58,714 bases of DNA from Spirochaetales bacterium (GTDB taxonomy: Bacteria > Spirochaetota > Spirochaetia > SZUA-6 > JAFGRV01), in assembly GCA_016930085.1 (NCBI GenBank), contig JAFGHO010000128.1:1-58714 (forward strand). Reading direction: 5' to 3'. A program made the position numbers and the translations under genes. Below the pieces are notes generated by a model. It had not been told where the DNA came from and searched no databases. It worked only from the letters and a program-made list of their open reading frames with translations. The first letter of the stretch is position 1; every line of letters starts with the position of its first letter. Positions 17,509-25,722 of this stretch are shown in pieces.

Positions 17509-18273
17509 TTATTTTATCTGCCCGAGATAGGTTTGTGTAAACAGCCTTTCGGTGACCAGGGGGCTGTCGAAGGTGATCGACACGATACGGTATTCGGTAT
17601 AGGACGGACTCGTGTGGCTGTGCATGGTAATAAGGTACGGATACGAACGGTCACCCTCTTTTCGCCAGTCCGAAAGGGTGAGGGTTTTTATATGGCCTGA
17701 GTTTTCGAAATATTCTATTTTCACATACCGGTAATCATCCTTCGTTATGTAGCATACCAGTTTCTCGTAGGGGGTTTCTTTGCCCGTTATGGCTGAAAAC
17801 TGCACTTTATAACAGACCGCTCCGTCGACTGAGGTATTGTCATCGAGTAATGAGGGGGAATACTTTTCGGAAAGTCCCTGAGAGGTATCATTCATATCAT
17901 TGTAGGAGAAATCCGAGCCCCCGGCCGAGTTCTTCTTGGCGGAGGAACTCAATTTTCTGATCCTTCCCGTGTTTCCGAACCTGACCCATATGTCGTCCCC
18001 GATCATCAGGTATGCGGTTCCTTTCATTTTCGCCGGTGACCGGTAAACGGTCAACGACATCGAGCCGTCTTCGCCGTTCATTTCGTATCCTTCCACGTTC
18101 ATAGCGGGCCGTGCTTTTCCCGAACGGTAAATGATCATCTCGCTCACCGAATGAACCCTCTCCGTCCGGAGCAGCGCGTCCGCCCGGCGGACGATTCCTT
18201 CGATATCCGTATCGGCGAACAGCGCCGTCTGCGCCGCGAGGATCACGGCCAGTATCGATATAGACGTCTTCAT
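17509..18273 (-). CDS. LolA-like outer-membrane lipoprotein-sorting protein
   Basis: Periplasmic protein of 254 residues with signal peptide (ILAAQTALFAD). The body matches the LolA/LolB-like half-barrel found in DUF4292-type and outer-membrane lipoprotein-sorting family members: RADALLRTERVHS, MKGTAYLMIGDDIWVRF, SARKNSAG-like region and KIEYFENSGHIKTLTL. Such proteins bind lipids or lipoproteins in a hydrophobic groove. It begins three bases after the MMPL gene ends, and the barrel gene follows, so it likely carries a lipid-type cargo between the exporter and the outer membrane. Confidence 0.8.
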   Translation of the reverse strand: MKTSISILAVILAAQTALFADTDIEGIVRRADALLRTERVHSVSEMIIYRSGKARPAMNVEGYEMNGEDGSMSLTVYRSPAKMKGTAYLMIGDDIWVRFGNTGRIRKLSSSAKKNSAGGSDFSYNDMNDTSQGLSEKYSPSLLDDNTSVDGAVCYKVQFSAITGKETPYEKLVCYITKDDYRYVKIEYFENSGHIKTLTLSDWRKEGDRSYPYLITMHSHTSPSYTEYRIVSITFDSPLVTERLFTQTYLGQIK

Positions 18274-18276
18274 TTT

Positions 18277-21048
18277 TTACTCCTTTCTTTTAGCCGTTTT
18301 CCACGGCAGAAAACTGAAATGCAGCTTTTCATACATGAGCACAAGCATCGAGGGATGTAAAAAGAGAGAAAAAACAAATGCCAGCGCGATCGCGATGGTG
18401 AGGACAACCCCCGTGCTTTTCATCGCCTTCATGACCGAGGGAATAAATGAAGCGAACCCGATCATCGTCGTCAGCGAAGTCATGAATATCGCCGCGCCCG
18501 TTTTTTCAATCACCGTGCCGATCTTCCCTTTTCCTTCGTAGCGGTAGCGATGGCTGATATGCACCGCGTCATCGATCCCGATCCCGATAAGAAGCGGAAT
18601 CCCGATCACATTGATAAAATCGAACTTGATGCCGAGTATGGCCATGATGCCGAAAAGGGAAAAGATTGAAAATCCCAGCGGAAGCATCGTTATGATCGAA
18701 AGCTTGATGTTTCTGAAATCGAGAAAAAGAAGAATGAAGATAATGACCGCGGCGACAATCGAAGCCCGGACCGCATCGACTTCTGCGATACGCGACATCT
18801 GGTCCGCAACAAGAATCATACCGGTCGAGTTTTCATTGATACTTTCCACCTGCCGCACGAACACGTCCCTGTTCTGTTTGATCCACGGGTTCTGTTTGGG
18901 ATAGATATTGACGATGTACTCATCCCCCTGTTTTGAAATATATGCGTCCCTGATCGACCGGGGGAGATCCCCGATACCGATGGTTTTTCCTTCCGTCATA
19001 TGAAGAAGCTTTTGACGGAAACTCGAACCCAGCCGTTTCTGGAGTGACGAAAGTCCTTCGACTGCCTGCTGATCCGTTTCAAGAAGTCCGATGATCTCAT
19101 CGATTACCGATACTTCCGCCTTCTCCCCCTCCTCGTTCACACCGGTAAGCCGGTCCAGGATATATGACATTCTGCTCATACCGCTTCCATATGCCAGGAT
19201 CGAAAGTTCCGAAAAGTTCATCCACAACCGCTCCAGTTCTCCGGTAAGCTTCCCGGCATCGATCGAAGCGCCGGGGGCGTAGACCCGGAGTTTTTCTTCG
19301 AATTCACCGATCACGGGCAGCCGTTCCTTCTGTTCTTCCTCCGTCGCGATAAACGGCGCGATCGAATCCACCGCTTTCACCGAAGCGAGCCGTTCAAGGT
19401 CGTCGGCGTACGATGCGGCCTCTTTGATTGATGAGGTTCGGATGGAAAGGGAGTCGGGCGCCATTTCGAACTCGTCGACCATGACATCCTGCAATTCCAC
19501 GGATTCGAGTCCTTCCGCCTCCATTTCCATAATATTATCCTCGACCCTTACTCCGGGCGCCTGTGTGATAATGACTATGCCGGCCAGAATAAAGAGAGAG
19601 GCGATGAGTGCGGGATGTTTTGCGATCACTTTGCCTATACCGGGGAGGGTCCTGGGCTGCCGTAGTACCTTGTGGAGAAAAAGATCGGACTCTTTCTTTC
19701 CGAGTTTTTCAAGCCGATGTGATCTGAACCCGATAAGCGCGGGGATAAAAATCATCATGGCGCAGTATTCGCAGATAATCCCTGCACCCGCGACGAATCC
19801 CAGTTCCTTGACCACTTCGCTCTCTGCGATCACAAGGGCAAAGAACGCAACCGCCGTGGTCAGGGCGCCGGTCGCGATTCCCGATCCCGATTTCACGAAA
19901 CTGGCATACATGGCATCCACCGTCCCCTTGCCGTCATCCTTTTCCTGAACAAAGGTGGTGAGAAGATGGATCGCGTAATCGATGCCCAATCCGATCATGA
20001 CCACCATGTACATGGCGGTCATGATGTTGAGACGGTGCAACACCAATCCGGTAATGCCGACGGTCCAGACCACCCCGGCGAGGAGGGGAATACCCGAGAT
20101 AAGGGGGATGGCGAACATTCTGAAAACGATAATCAAAAGCAAAATAATGAGGATAAAGGCGATCGACATGGAAAGGGCGAGTCCCTGCTCCGAGGTAACC
20201 ATTTCATCCTTGCCGACGACAGTCAGGCCGGTAAGACCGGCCGTCGTCCCGTGTTCTTTCGCGATCCGTTTGGCGACCCGGTCCATCAGGGGAACCGCAG
20301 TGACGAGCGCCTCGAGGTCATTGACATCGAAGGTCGGCTGGATGATGAAAAGCGCCATGGTATTGTCCCTGTTAAAAAAATACTCGTCGCCGAAGAGGAG
20401 CCGGTCGGTCGTTTCTTCGATCGTCTCGTCGCTGACTGCCTTTCCTTCCGCGGCCGTTTTCATGATCAACAGGAGTTTTTCAAGTCCCCTGAACTGGGAA
20501 ACGGCCGTTCGTTCGTCTTCTTCGAGTTTGGCCTCATTCCCCGAATACTCGGCCTCGAAATCATTATTGAGGCCGATCAACAGGGGGATAAAGTCAAGGC
20601 TGCCGAAAATGTCAACGAATCTCTCGAGGTCCTCCTTTTTCTGGATGATAAGACCATACCTCCCGAAAAACTCCTTTTCGAGTTTTCCGGTGACATTATC
20701 GATGTATTCGCTATATTCCGCTTTTCCGAACTCATCGGTAAGAGCATCGACACTTTCAGCCACGGATAACGCCGCCCTTTCCCTGTCGCCTTTATCCCGG
20801 GCTTCGACAACGACGGTAATCGCGGAGGAAAGTGGAAATTGCTCGACAATGTGCTTCAGTTCCACCACTTTGTTCGAATACCGGGGAAGAATCGAATAGA
20901 ATGTCATTTCCATCGAAAGAAAGAAAAATCCCATTGCCAAGATAATGGTAACGGCAAACCCGATGAGGAGTGCGCGCTGCCAGTTGGTAACCGCCCAACG
21001 GCCCCACCTTCCCAGAAGGCGTGATTTGAGTGAGCTATTCGTTTCCAT
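18277..21048 (-). CDS. MMPL/RND-superfamily transporter
   Basis: Inner-membrane transporter of about 923 residues with the RND layout. There is one N-terminal helix (FAVTIILAMGFFFL), a large periplasmic loop, five or six helices that include the GLGIDYAIHLLTTF motif, a second helix and loop, and a second membrane block with GIGIDDAVHISHRY. Those duplicated Gly-Asp motifs are the proton-relay signature of MMPL/HpnN-type lipid exporters. The start at 21048 (METNSS) is preferred. The longer frame to 21273 runs antisense-free through the upstream regulator gene and lacks membrane character. The gene overlaps the winged-helix gene by 14 bases. Neighbours suggest lipid or lipoprotein export. Confidence 0.9.
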   Translation of the reverse strand: METNSSLKSRLLGRWGRWAVTNWQRALLIGFAVTIILAMGFFFLSMEMTFYSILPRYSNKVVELKHIVEQFPLSSAITVVVEARDKGDRERAALSVAESVDALTDEFGKAEYSEYIDNVTGKLEKEFFGRYGLIIQKKEDLERFVDIFGSLDFIPLLIGLNNDFEAEYSGNEAKLEEDERTAVSQFRGLEKLLLIMKTAAEGKAVSDETIEETTDRLLFGDEYFFNRDNTMALFIIQPTFDVNDLEALVTAVPLMDRVAKRIAKEHGTTAGLTGLTVVGKDEMVTSEQGLALSMSIAFILIILLLIIVFRMFAIPLISGIPLLAGVVWTVGITGLVLHRLNIMTAMYMVVMIGLGIDYAIHLLTTFVQEKDDGKGTVDAMYASFVKSGSGIATGALTTAVAFFALVIAESEVVKELGFVAGAGIICEYCAMMIFIPALIGFRSHRLEKLGKKESDLFLHKVLRQPRTLPGIGKVIAKHPALIASLFILAGIVIITQAPGVRVEDNIMEMEAEGLESVELQDVMVDEFEMAPDSLSIRTSSIKEAASYADDLERLASVKAVDSIAPFIATEEEQKERLPVIGEFEEKLRVYAPGASIDAGKLTGELERLWMNFSELSILAYGSGMSRMSYILDRLTGVNEEGEKAEVSVIDEIIGLLETDQQAVEGLSSLQKRLGSSFRQKLLHMTEGKTIGIGDLPRSIRDAYISKQGDEYIVNIYPKQNPWIKQNRDVFVRQVESINENSTGMILVADQMSRIAEVDAVRASIVAAVIIFILLFLDFRNIKLSIITMLPLGFSIFSLFGIMAILGIKFDFINVIGIPLLIGIGIDDAVHISHRYRYEGKGKIGTVIEKTGAAIFMTSLTTMIGFASFIPSVMKAMKSTGVVLTIAIALAFVFSLFLHPSMLVLMYEKLHFSFLPWKTAKRKE

Positions 21049-21358
21049 TCGTCTGTCCTCCTTTATATTCCCGAACGACCTTTTCCATGAAATCGATATA
21101 ATCGGAAAAACGCTTTTCCCCCTTTCGGGTGAGGGAATAGATCGTATGCGCCGTATCTTCGATAATTTCCTTCTTTTTCCTGATATACCCGCCTTCGAGG
21201 AGTTTTTTGAGATGTGAATAGACCGCGCCGTCTGTTCCGCCGATAATTTTCCTGAACCGGTTGTAACTGACATATTTTTCCCTGTAGAGAAGGGAAATCA
21301 TCGAAAGCCTGGTTTTTTCGAAAAATATCTGATCGAATCCCAGGTAGAGATCACTCAT
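21035..21358 (-). CDS. winged-helix transcriptional regulator (HTH_34/PadR-like)
   Basis: Small DNA-binding regulator of 107 residues. It matches the winged-helix HTH_34 pattern: FFEKTRLSMISLL, then GGTDGAVYSHLKKLLEGGYI as the recognition helix and wing start, then TIYSLTRKGEKRF. The start at 21358 is chosen because the protein from this Met is a complete domain. It overlaps the upstream membrane gene by eight bases and the MMPL gene by 14, so it is embedded in the operon. The repeats at 22021-22060, overlapping the operon promoter, are a natural operator for it. Confidence 0.85.
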   Translation of the reverse strand: MSDLYLGFDQIFFEKTRLSMISLLYREKYVSYNRFRKIIGGTDGAVYSHLKKLLEGGYIRKKKEIIEDTAHTIYSLTRKGEKRFSDYIDFMEKVVREYKGGQTNGNE

Positions 21359-21989
21359 CCGCGGCATCCTTTTTTTGAAGCAGGTAACAGATGAACCCGC
21401 CGCCGATCCATCCGCCCCCCGCGCATATACTGCAAACGAGGACGAGGAGGTGTGTCGGAAGTCCCGAAAAATAAAAAATAAAACTCGATGCGGTGAGGAT
21501 GGCCGCCGGAACGAGATAGTTGATATGAGTGGCAAGGGCATAGAGTATATAAAACCCGCCGGCCGCCGCGGTCAGAAAAACGGGGATGTCCCGGTAAACT
21601 TCGAGTTTGAGAAAGACGAGACAGGGGAGGATGGCGATAAAAAGAAAAAGAACCAGCCCGATATAGTATTTGACGAGCGGCGGAGAGAGAATGTTCAACG
21701 AATGCCGCGTCATATTCTGTATGAATGAAATTAATTCAAAAAGTCCGGCTAAAATAATGACGGGAACCCAGATATAATAGAAATACTCCATCGGGGCAAG
21801 GGATGCATAGCGTTCGACCAGAAAATGAACGATACCGCCGGCAATGAGAAGCCCCCCCCACACATAAAACGCCCACCGTGCGTAGATCGTTTTTATTTTT
21901 ACTTCAAAGAGAAGCTCCTTGATCGTTTTGAGGTTATCTGAAAACTCGTCGATGGTTTTCCTGTTATCAAGCATTCCGTTATCCGGCAT
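21351..21989 (-). CDS. four-to-six-helix membrane protein heading the MMPL operon
   Basis: Membrane protein of 212 residues. A soluble N-terminal segment of about 38 residues is followed by about six hydrophobic helices in pairs, including FYVWGGLLIAGGIVHFLV, IWVPVIILAGLFELI and LLVLVCSICAGGGWIGGGF. I do not recognise a named family. AAAGGAG lies nine bases before the ATG. It is the first gene behind a promoter at 22050-22078 and overlaps the regulator gene by eight bases. It may sense a membrane state for the regulator or act with the exporter; both are inference. Confidence 0.75.
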   Translation of the reverse strand: MPDNGMLDNRKTIDEFSDNLKTIKELLFEVKIKTIYARWAFYVWGGLLIAGGIVHFLVERYASLAPMEYFYYIWVPVIILAGLFELISFIQNMTRHSLNILSPPLVKYYIGLVLFLFIAILPCLVFLKLEVYRDIPVFLTAAAGGFYILYALATHINYLVPAAILTASSFIFYFSGLPTHLLVLVCSICAGGGWIGGGFICYLLQKKDAADE

Positions 21990-22020
21990 AATACGATACT
22001 CCTTTCGGTTTGTCGATTAA

Positions 22021-22060
22021 AGCTACTTTATATTTCATAGCTACTTTGTAATTTAAAGTA
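22021..22060. promoter_or_regulatory. repeat-rich operator of the MMPL operon
   Basis: AGCTACTTT occurs twice as a direct repeat at 22021-22029 and 22039-22047, 18 bases apart. The second copy is also half of an inverted repeat, TACTTT (22042-22047) with AAAGTA (22055-22060). The block covers the predicted -10 and transcription start. It is a good binding site for the winged-helix regulator encoded second in the operon, predicting autoregulation. Confidence 0.65.
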
Positions 22061-22078
22061 TCTGAACATGAATGTCAA
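22050..22078 (-). promoter_or_regulatory. sigma70 promoter of the five-gene MMPL operon
   Basis: TTGACA (22073-22078, minus strand), a 17-base spacer and TAAATT (22050-22055). It lies about 60 bases before the first gene and overlaps the operator repeats. Confidence 0.7.
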
Positions 22079-22117
22079 GCGAATTCCTCTTCTATATTAA
22101 AAAAATTTTCCACAAAT

Positions 22118-23236
22118 CTACGGGAGGGGCGGGTCGGGAATCGATGCGGATCTTTCCGAAAGAAAGGTCATAAGTCTGTTTTTTTTATTGATGAAATCGC
22201 TATAATCGATATAATAGGTCGGTTCATGATACACTGCCCTGTCGATCTCGGCATAGATCCTTTCGAGTTCATCCGTCATATCGTCTGTTATGTTCGATTC
22301 TCCCGCCTGAATGAAGAGAAGTTCCAACATGGCATTGTATCGTGTTTTCATTTCGGTGTTTTCCAGAATACGACCCGTGAGTATATTGTGGCCCCCGACG
22401 GCCGGTATATTGTCGGGATTCATGCTTATCCCGTTGTCCCACGGAAGAATGCTAACGGTGTCATGATGGTAGATATAGAAGTTTTGGATCGAAGTGTCCC
22501 TGACCGCGCAAAAATCGTGCACGACCATATACCGTATAAAATCGTCTTTATCGATATACTCATCCATCCACGCGTTCCATTCTTCGTCGCCCATATGCGC
22601 AACGTTATAGACAAGCCTGTCCAGCGTCGTAAAGTCCGAATCGTCCGGAAAGCATTTTTCCGACCGGTAATGAAGGGGAAGATCGAATCCCATATTCCCG
22701 AAATGGCATTTGAACAATTGCGTGTCGCTCTCACCGTACCATGCTTCCAGATCGTCTTCATTATAAATCGGTATTTTCGTGTAACAGCCGATATACTCCC
22801 CGTTCACGAACAACGCCGCCCCTTTCGTTTCCGGAACGCAAAGCCCCGCTTTTTTATAGGCGAAAAAAACGAGTCTGTTCTCGATATTGAATGATTCGAG
22901 ACAATATCGAATCGTGCGGTTTTCCGTCGAGATTTTGACGGTAAAGGATTTTTTCGGATATATCCTCGAGGTGAAGCCCCTTACCTTTATATATGCCTTT
23001 ATACGCCGCCCGTCTTCTTCATAAAGACACGGTGCATAGTCGTCTTCCGCGACACTGTTATAGAGCTTTTTCAGGGAAGCGGGTGAAAGGGAGACATGGA
23101 TGCGGGTAATCGGGCCTAAATCCGGACAGGGTACCGGAGAAAAACAGATCACCTCACCGCATCCGGCCGTAATGCAGAGTACGAGGATTAAAAAAAATCC
23201 CCGTTTCAATATGTTGCCATTAATTGCAGCGACCAT
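22118..23236 (-). CDS. CotH-like kinase-fold lipoprotein
   Basis: Envelope lipoprotein of 372 residues with a lipobox ending Thr-Ala-Gly-Cys (Cys about residue 26). The body matches CotH family proteins: an N-terminal KVRGFTSRIYPKKSFTVKI segment, GEYIGCYTKIPIYNEDDL, a YIDKDDFIRYMVVHDFC helix and SILPWDNGISM with the metal-binding Asp. CotH proteins adopt an atypical protein-kinase fold and in spore formers phosphorylate coat proteins; related bacterial lipoproteins are of unknown target. The start overlaps the upstream barrel gene by 31 bases, so translation is coupled. Its DUF4956 neighbour is a common companion of CotH genes. Confidence 0.85.
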   Translation of the reverse strand: MVAAINGNILKRGFFLILVLCITAGCGEVICFSPVPCPDLGPITRIHVSLSPASLKKLYNSVAEDDYAPCLYEEDGRRIKAYIKVRGFTSRIYPKKSFTVKISTENRTIRYCLESFNIENRLVFFAYKKAGLCVPETKGAALFVNGEYIGCYTKIPIYNEDDLEAWYGESDTQLFKCHFGNMGFDLPLHYRSEKCFPDDSDFTTLDRLVYNVAHMGDEEWNAWMDEYIDKDDFIRYMVVHDFCAVRDTSIQNFYIYHHDTVSILPWDNGISMNPDNIPAVGGHNILTGRILENTEMKTRYNAMLELLFIQAGESNITDDMTDELERIYAEIDRAVYHEPTYYIDYSDFINKKNRLMTFLSERSASIPDPPLP

Positions 23237-24225
23237 AAAAACTCTAGTTGCGTCACAGGATCATCTTCTCCCGCGAACATATTGATACCCACGCCCCCGT
23301 CGAAGACAATCGATACCTTTTTTTTATAATCGAGCCTGCTTCCGCCGATAATTTCCATCCGGGGATAATCGGGGCGTCCGATATCGGGAAAGAGGATGGT
23401 GTATCTGAGTGCGGGAATCCACTCGATATCGCCGAATGAAAATACGATCCCGGCGTGGGCGTCTCCTCCGGCGAAAAAGCTGTCATCGGCACCGGGATAA
23501 TGCAGCAATCCGATCGGATCGATCAGATTGGAACCTCCGGTCAGTTCCAATCCATAACGGATATCGCTTTCATAGTCGGCGAAAACCAGATCGACGAGAA
23601 ATGCATGAAGTTTGTAATACGATTCGTCTGAAAGCCACCTGTCGTGGAAGAGTGAGGGGATATAGCTTGCCGTTATACCCAAAAACCTGTCCTCTTTATC
23701 GAAATGATAAAAAAAGGCTCCGATAAACTGCGATTCGAAATGGGCGGTGTTGAAAGCGACATGAAACGCGTATGAAAAAGGAAAGGTATCTTTGACATAA
23801 TTCCTGTATATTTTTACACCGAGATTATTTATCGAATAGCCCGATGCATCCGCATAATCAGCCACCGCTGTTTTTGTCGAAAACAAACGGCTGCGGCGCC
23901 CGATAACCTCATCCAGCATCAGTTCCGGTTCGAATTGACCCGCTTTAATCCACATAAACTCGAGGGCGGACCACCGCAGGGAGATCTCTTCGGATTCGAC
24001 TTCGAATTTGTCCGCTTCGAGTTCGAGTTTCAATAATACCTCTTTTGTGACCTCGAATGAAAACGCTATTTCGGCTTCGATATCGTAATAATCGACATCC
24101 TCGAGTTCACACCCAGCCTCGAGAACGAAGCGCGCATCGATATCCATATCCTTCTTTTCTGCCTGTATATTCGCTGCAACGGAAACGAGTATAAGAAAAA
24201 AGATCATTACTTTTCTGTCACGCAT
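23206..24225 (-). CDS. phosphate-selective-porin-like outer-membrane protein
   Basis: Secreted protein of 339 residues with signal peptide ending near NIQAEKK. Long amphipathic strands resemble OprO/OprP-type porins: ALEFMWIKAGQFEPELMLDE corresponds to the strand and loop region where these proteins show GQFKxPxxLE-like motifs, and the chain ends LQLMATY with an aromatic last residue. It would sit in the outer membrane. It is transcribed from a near-consensus promoter at 24237-24266 and overlaps the CotH-like gene, so barrel and kinase-like lipoprotein are made together. Confidence 0.75.
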   Translation of the reverse strand: MRDRKVMIFFLILVSVAANIQAEKKDMDIDARFVLEAGCELEDVDYYDIEAEIAFSFEVTKEVLLKLELEADKFEVESEEISLRWSALEFMWIKAGQFEPELMLDEVIGRRSRLFSTKTAVADYADASGYSINNLGVKIYRNYVKDTFPFSYAFHVAFNTAHFESQFIGAFFYHFDKEDRFLGITASYIPSLFHDRWLSDESYYKLHAFLVDLVFADYESDIRYGLELTGGSNLIDPIGLLHYPGADDSFFAGGDAHAGIVFSFGDIEWIPALRYTILFPDIGRPDYPRMEIIGGSRLDYKKKVSIVFDGGVGINMFAGEDDPVTQLEFLWSLQLMATY

Positions 24226-24236
24226 ATCAGGCGTCG

Positions 24237-24266
24237 ATTATAGCTTTTTTATATCTGTCCTGTCAA
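24237..24266 (-). promoter_or_regulatory. near-consensus promoter for the porin-CotH pair
   Basis: Minus-strand TTGACA (24261-24266) and TATAAT (24237-24242) are both perfect, with an 18-base spacer. The predicted start of transcription is only a few bases before the ATG at 24225, so the leader is very short. Confidence 0.78.
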
Positions 24267-24291
24267 TCGGTCCGGTAAAAGCCTTCCTCCC

Positions 24292-24321
24292 TTGACAACA
24301 ATCCCCTGTATCACATACAAT
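24292..24321 (+). promoter_or_regulatory. sigma70 promoter of the DUF4956 gene
   Basis: TTGACA (24292-24297), an 18-base spacer and TACAAT (24316-24321), about 100 bases before the start at 24429. Its -35 and that of the divergent promoter lie 25 bases apart, so one regulator could control both sides. Confidence 0.72.
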
Positions 24322-24428
24322 AATGACGGATGTCGTTCGTACGGATACCCCGGGAAACCGTTTTGGAAACGAATAGCCGTTGACGATACGGGAATAACGA
24401 ACCTTGTCTTTTTAAATGAGGAGATGAT

Positions 24429-25118
24429 ATGCTCGATGCGATAGCGGATTTCCTCTCGAAACCGCTCGTCAATGAAAATATAAATATAACGTCGATGATG
24501 GTCGGATTCGCTCTCTCGGCCTTTCTCAGTTTTCTATTGTCGCTTATTTACAAACGCCTCAATCCGGAGCGTGAAGAAATCCATCTGATGATGCAGTCGC
24601 TTGTCGTTCTTTCGATGACAATCGCCGCCGCCATGATGATCGTGGGAAACGAACTCGCCCGTGCATTCGGGCTCGTCGGCGCCGTTTCCGTCATACGATT
24701 CCGTACCGCGGTGCAGAATTACCGCGATATGGCGTTCGTTTTTATCTCGATCGTGATCGGGATGGCGTGCGGTCTCGAGTTTTATATCCTGGCCGCTTTC
24801 ATCGCCTTGAGTACGGGCGGCCTGCTGTTCCTGCTCGGCGTCATGCGCTTTGGAGAAAGAAAGAGACAGGCTGCATATTATGCATTGCGAATAGGATTCA
24901 ACTGTAACGGTATTTCAAGAACTGAAATCGAAAACGAATTGCTTTCCAGGAAAATCCCTTTTACGTTCTGCGGTATGAAAATGGCGGAAAAGAAAAGCTG
25001 GTTCGACTACCGTATCGAAGCATGCGACAAGGCACTCATGGATGAGGTTGTCGCTTTCATAAAGAAAAGGTTTTCAGACCGCCAGGTCATTATCAGAATA
25101 AATATCGTAAAAAGATGA
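24429..25118 (+). CDS. DUF4956 membrane protein
   Basis: Inner-membrane protein of 229 residues in the DUF4956 family. Four or five N-terminal helices contain the family hallmark FGLVGAVSVIRFRTAVQNYRD, a conserved loop reminiscent of MgtC proteins. A cytoplasmic C-terminal domain of about 80 residues follows (SRKIPFTFCGMKMAEKK, VIIRINIVKR). GAGGAG lies just before the ATG. DUF4956 genes often stand beside CotH and VTC-domain genes in other bacteria; here CotH is present on the opposite strand and VTC is absent. Molecular function unknown. Confidence 0.85.
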   Translation: MLDAIADFLSKPLVNENINITSMMVGFALSAFLSFLLSLIYKRLNPEREEIHLMMQSLVVLSMTIAAAMMIVGNELARAFGLVGAVSVIRFRTAVQNYRDMAFVFISIVIGMACGLEFYILAAFIALSTGGLLFLLGVMRFGERKRQAAYYALRIGFNCNGISRTEIENELLSRKIPFTFCGMKMAEKKSWFDYRIEACDKALMDEVVAFIKKRFSDRQVIIRINIVKR

Positions 25119-25148
25119 GGGCCTCTCGAACTCGCGACGGTGTTTCAG

Positions 25149-25703
25149 CTATATAAACTCGTCATTCCCTTCATCCGAAAACTCCGGCACGATATAGACG
25201 ACCGCCCCGCCTTTTGTCACTTCCATAGAGACGAATCCCCGGCGCACGAGTTCATCGAGCTTTTTATGCGCTTCCTCGATACCGATATCCGCTTCGAGTG
25301 CGACGAGCGCCGGTGTCACCTTCCCCTTGTTTTTTTGCGCGATGGAAAGTATCACTTTCTCTGTTTTTTGTATCTTGTTTGAGGCGATCTGTGCTTCATA
25401 CTTTTCCCGGAGAAGAAGCTGTTTCTTCTTCCCGAGAAACAGGAGAACGACCGAGGGAACCAATCCGGTAAAAAAAGTGCCGAAACCCCAGCCGGCACCC
25501 GATCTGCCCAATCGCTTGGCGAGAAACCCGGTAAGAACGCTCGTTGCGACAAACGAGCACATAAAAAGGGGAGCGACAATAGTATCGAATAACGTCGCCG
25601 GGAAAACGCCTCCCATTAGCACATAACACAACACAATTCCCGTGCCGAGCGCCGCCTTCAGTATATTGGTTTTCCGTTTCTCTTTTCTTTCGTTATCCGG
25701 CAT
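25149..25703 (-). CDS. two-helix membrane protein with C-terminal winged-helix-like domain
   Basis: Protein of about 184 residues from the ATG at 25703, which is preceded by GGAGGAAGG. Longer readings run into the upstream phosphohexomutase gene in another frame. There is a charged N-terminus and two or three hydrophobic helices (ILKAALGTGIVLCYVLMGG, TLFDTIVAPLFMCSFVATSV, GWGFGTFFTGLVPSVVLLFL). A cytoplasmic tail (KVTPALVALEADIGIEEAHKK onward) has the pattern of a small winged helix. It starts 19 bases after the pgm-like gene on the same strand. Function unknown. Confidence 0.7.
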   Translation of the reverse strand: MPDNERKEKRKTNILKAALGTGIVLCYVLMGGVFPATLFDTIVAPLFMCSFVATSVLTGFLAKRLGRSGAGWGFGTFFTGLVPSVVLLFLGKKKQLLLREKYEAQIASNKIQKTEKVILSIAQKNKGKVTPALVALEADIGIEEAHKKLDELVRRGFVSMEVTKGGAVVYIVPEFSDEGNDEFI

Positions 25704-25722
25704 ACCTTCCTCCGGCTTCGTG

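Noticed and set aside
19966-20899. Two long plus-strand frames opposite the MMPL transporter
   Set aside because: The minus strand encodes a clear RND transporter with duplicated GID/GDD motifs. These frames are Lys/Arg/Ser-rich shadows.
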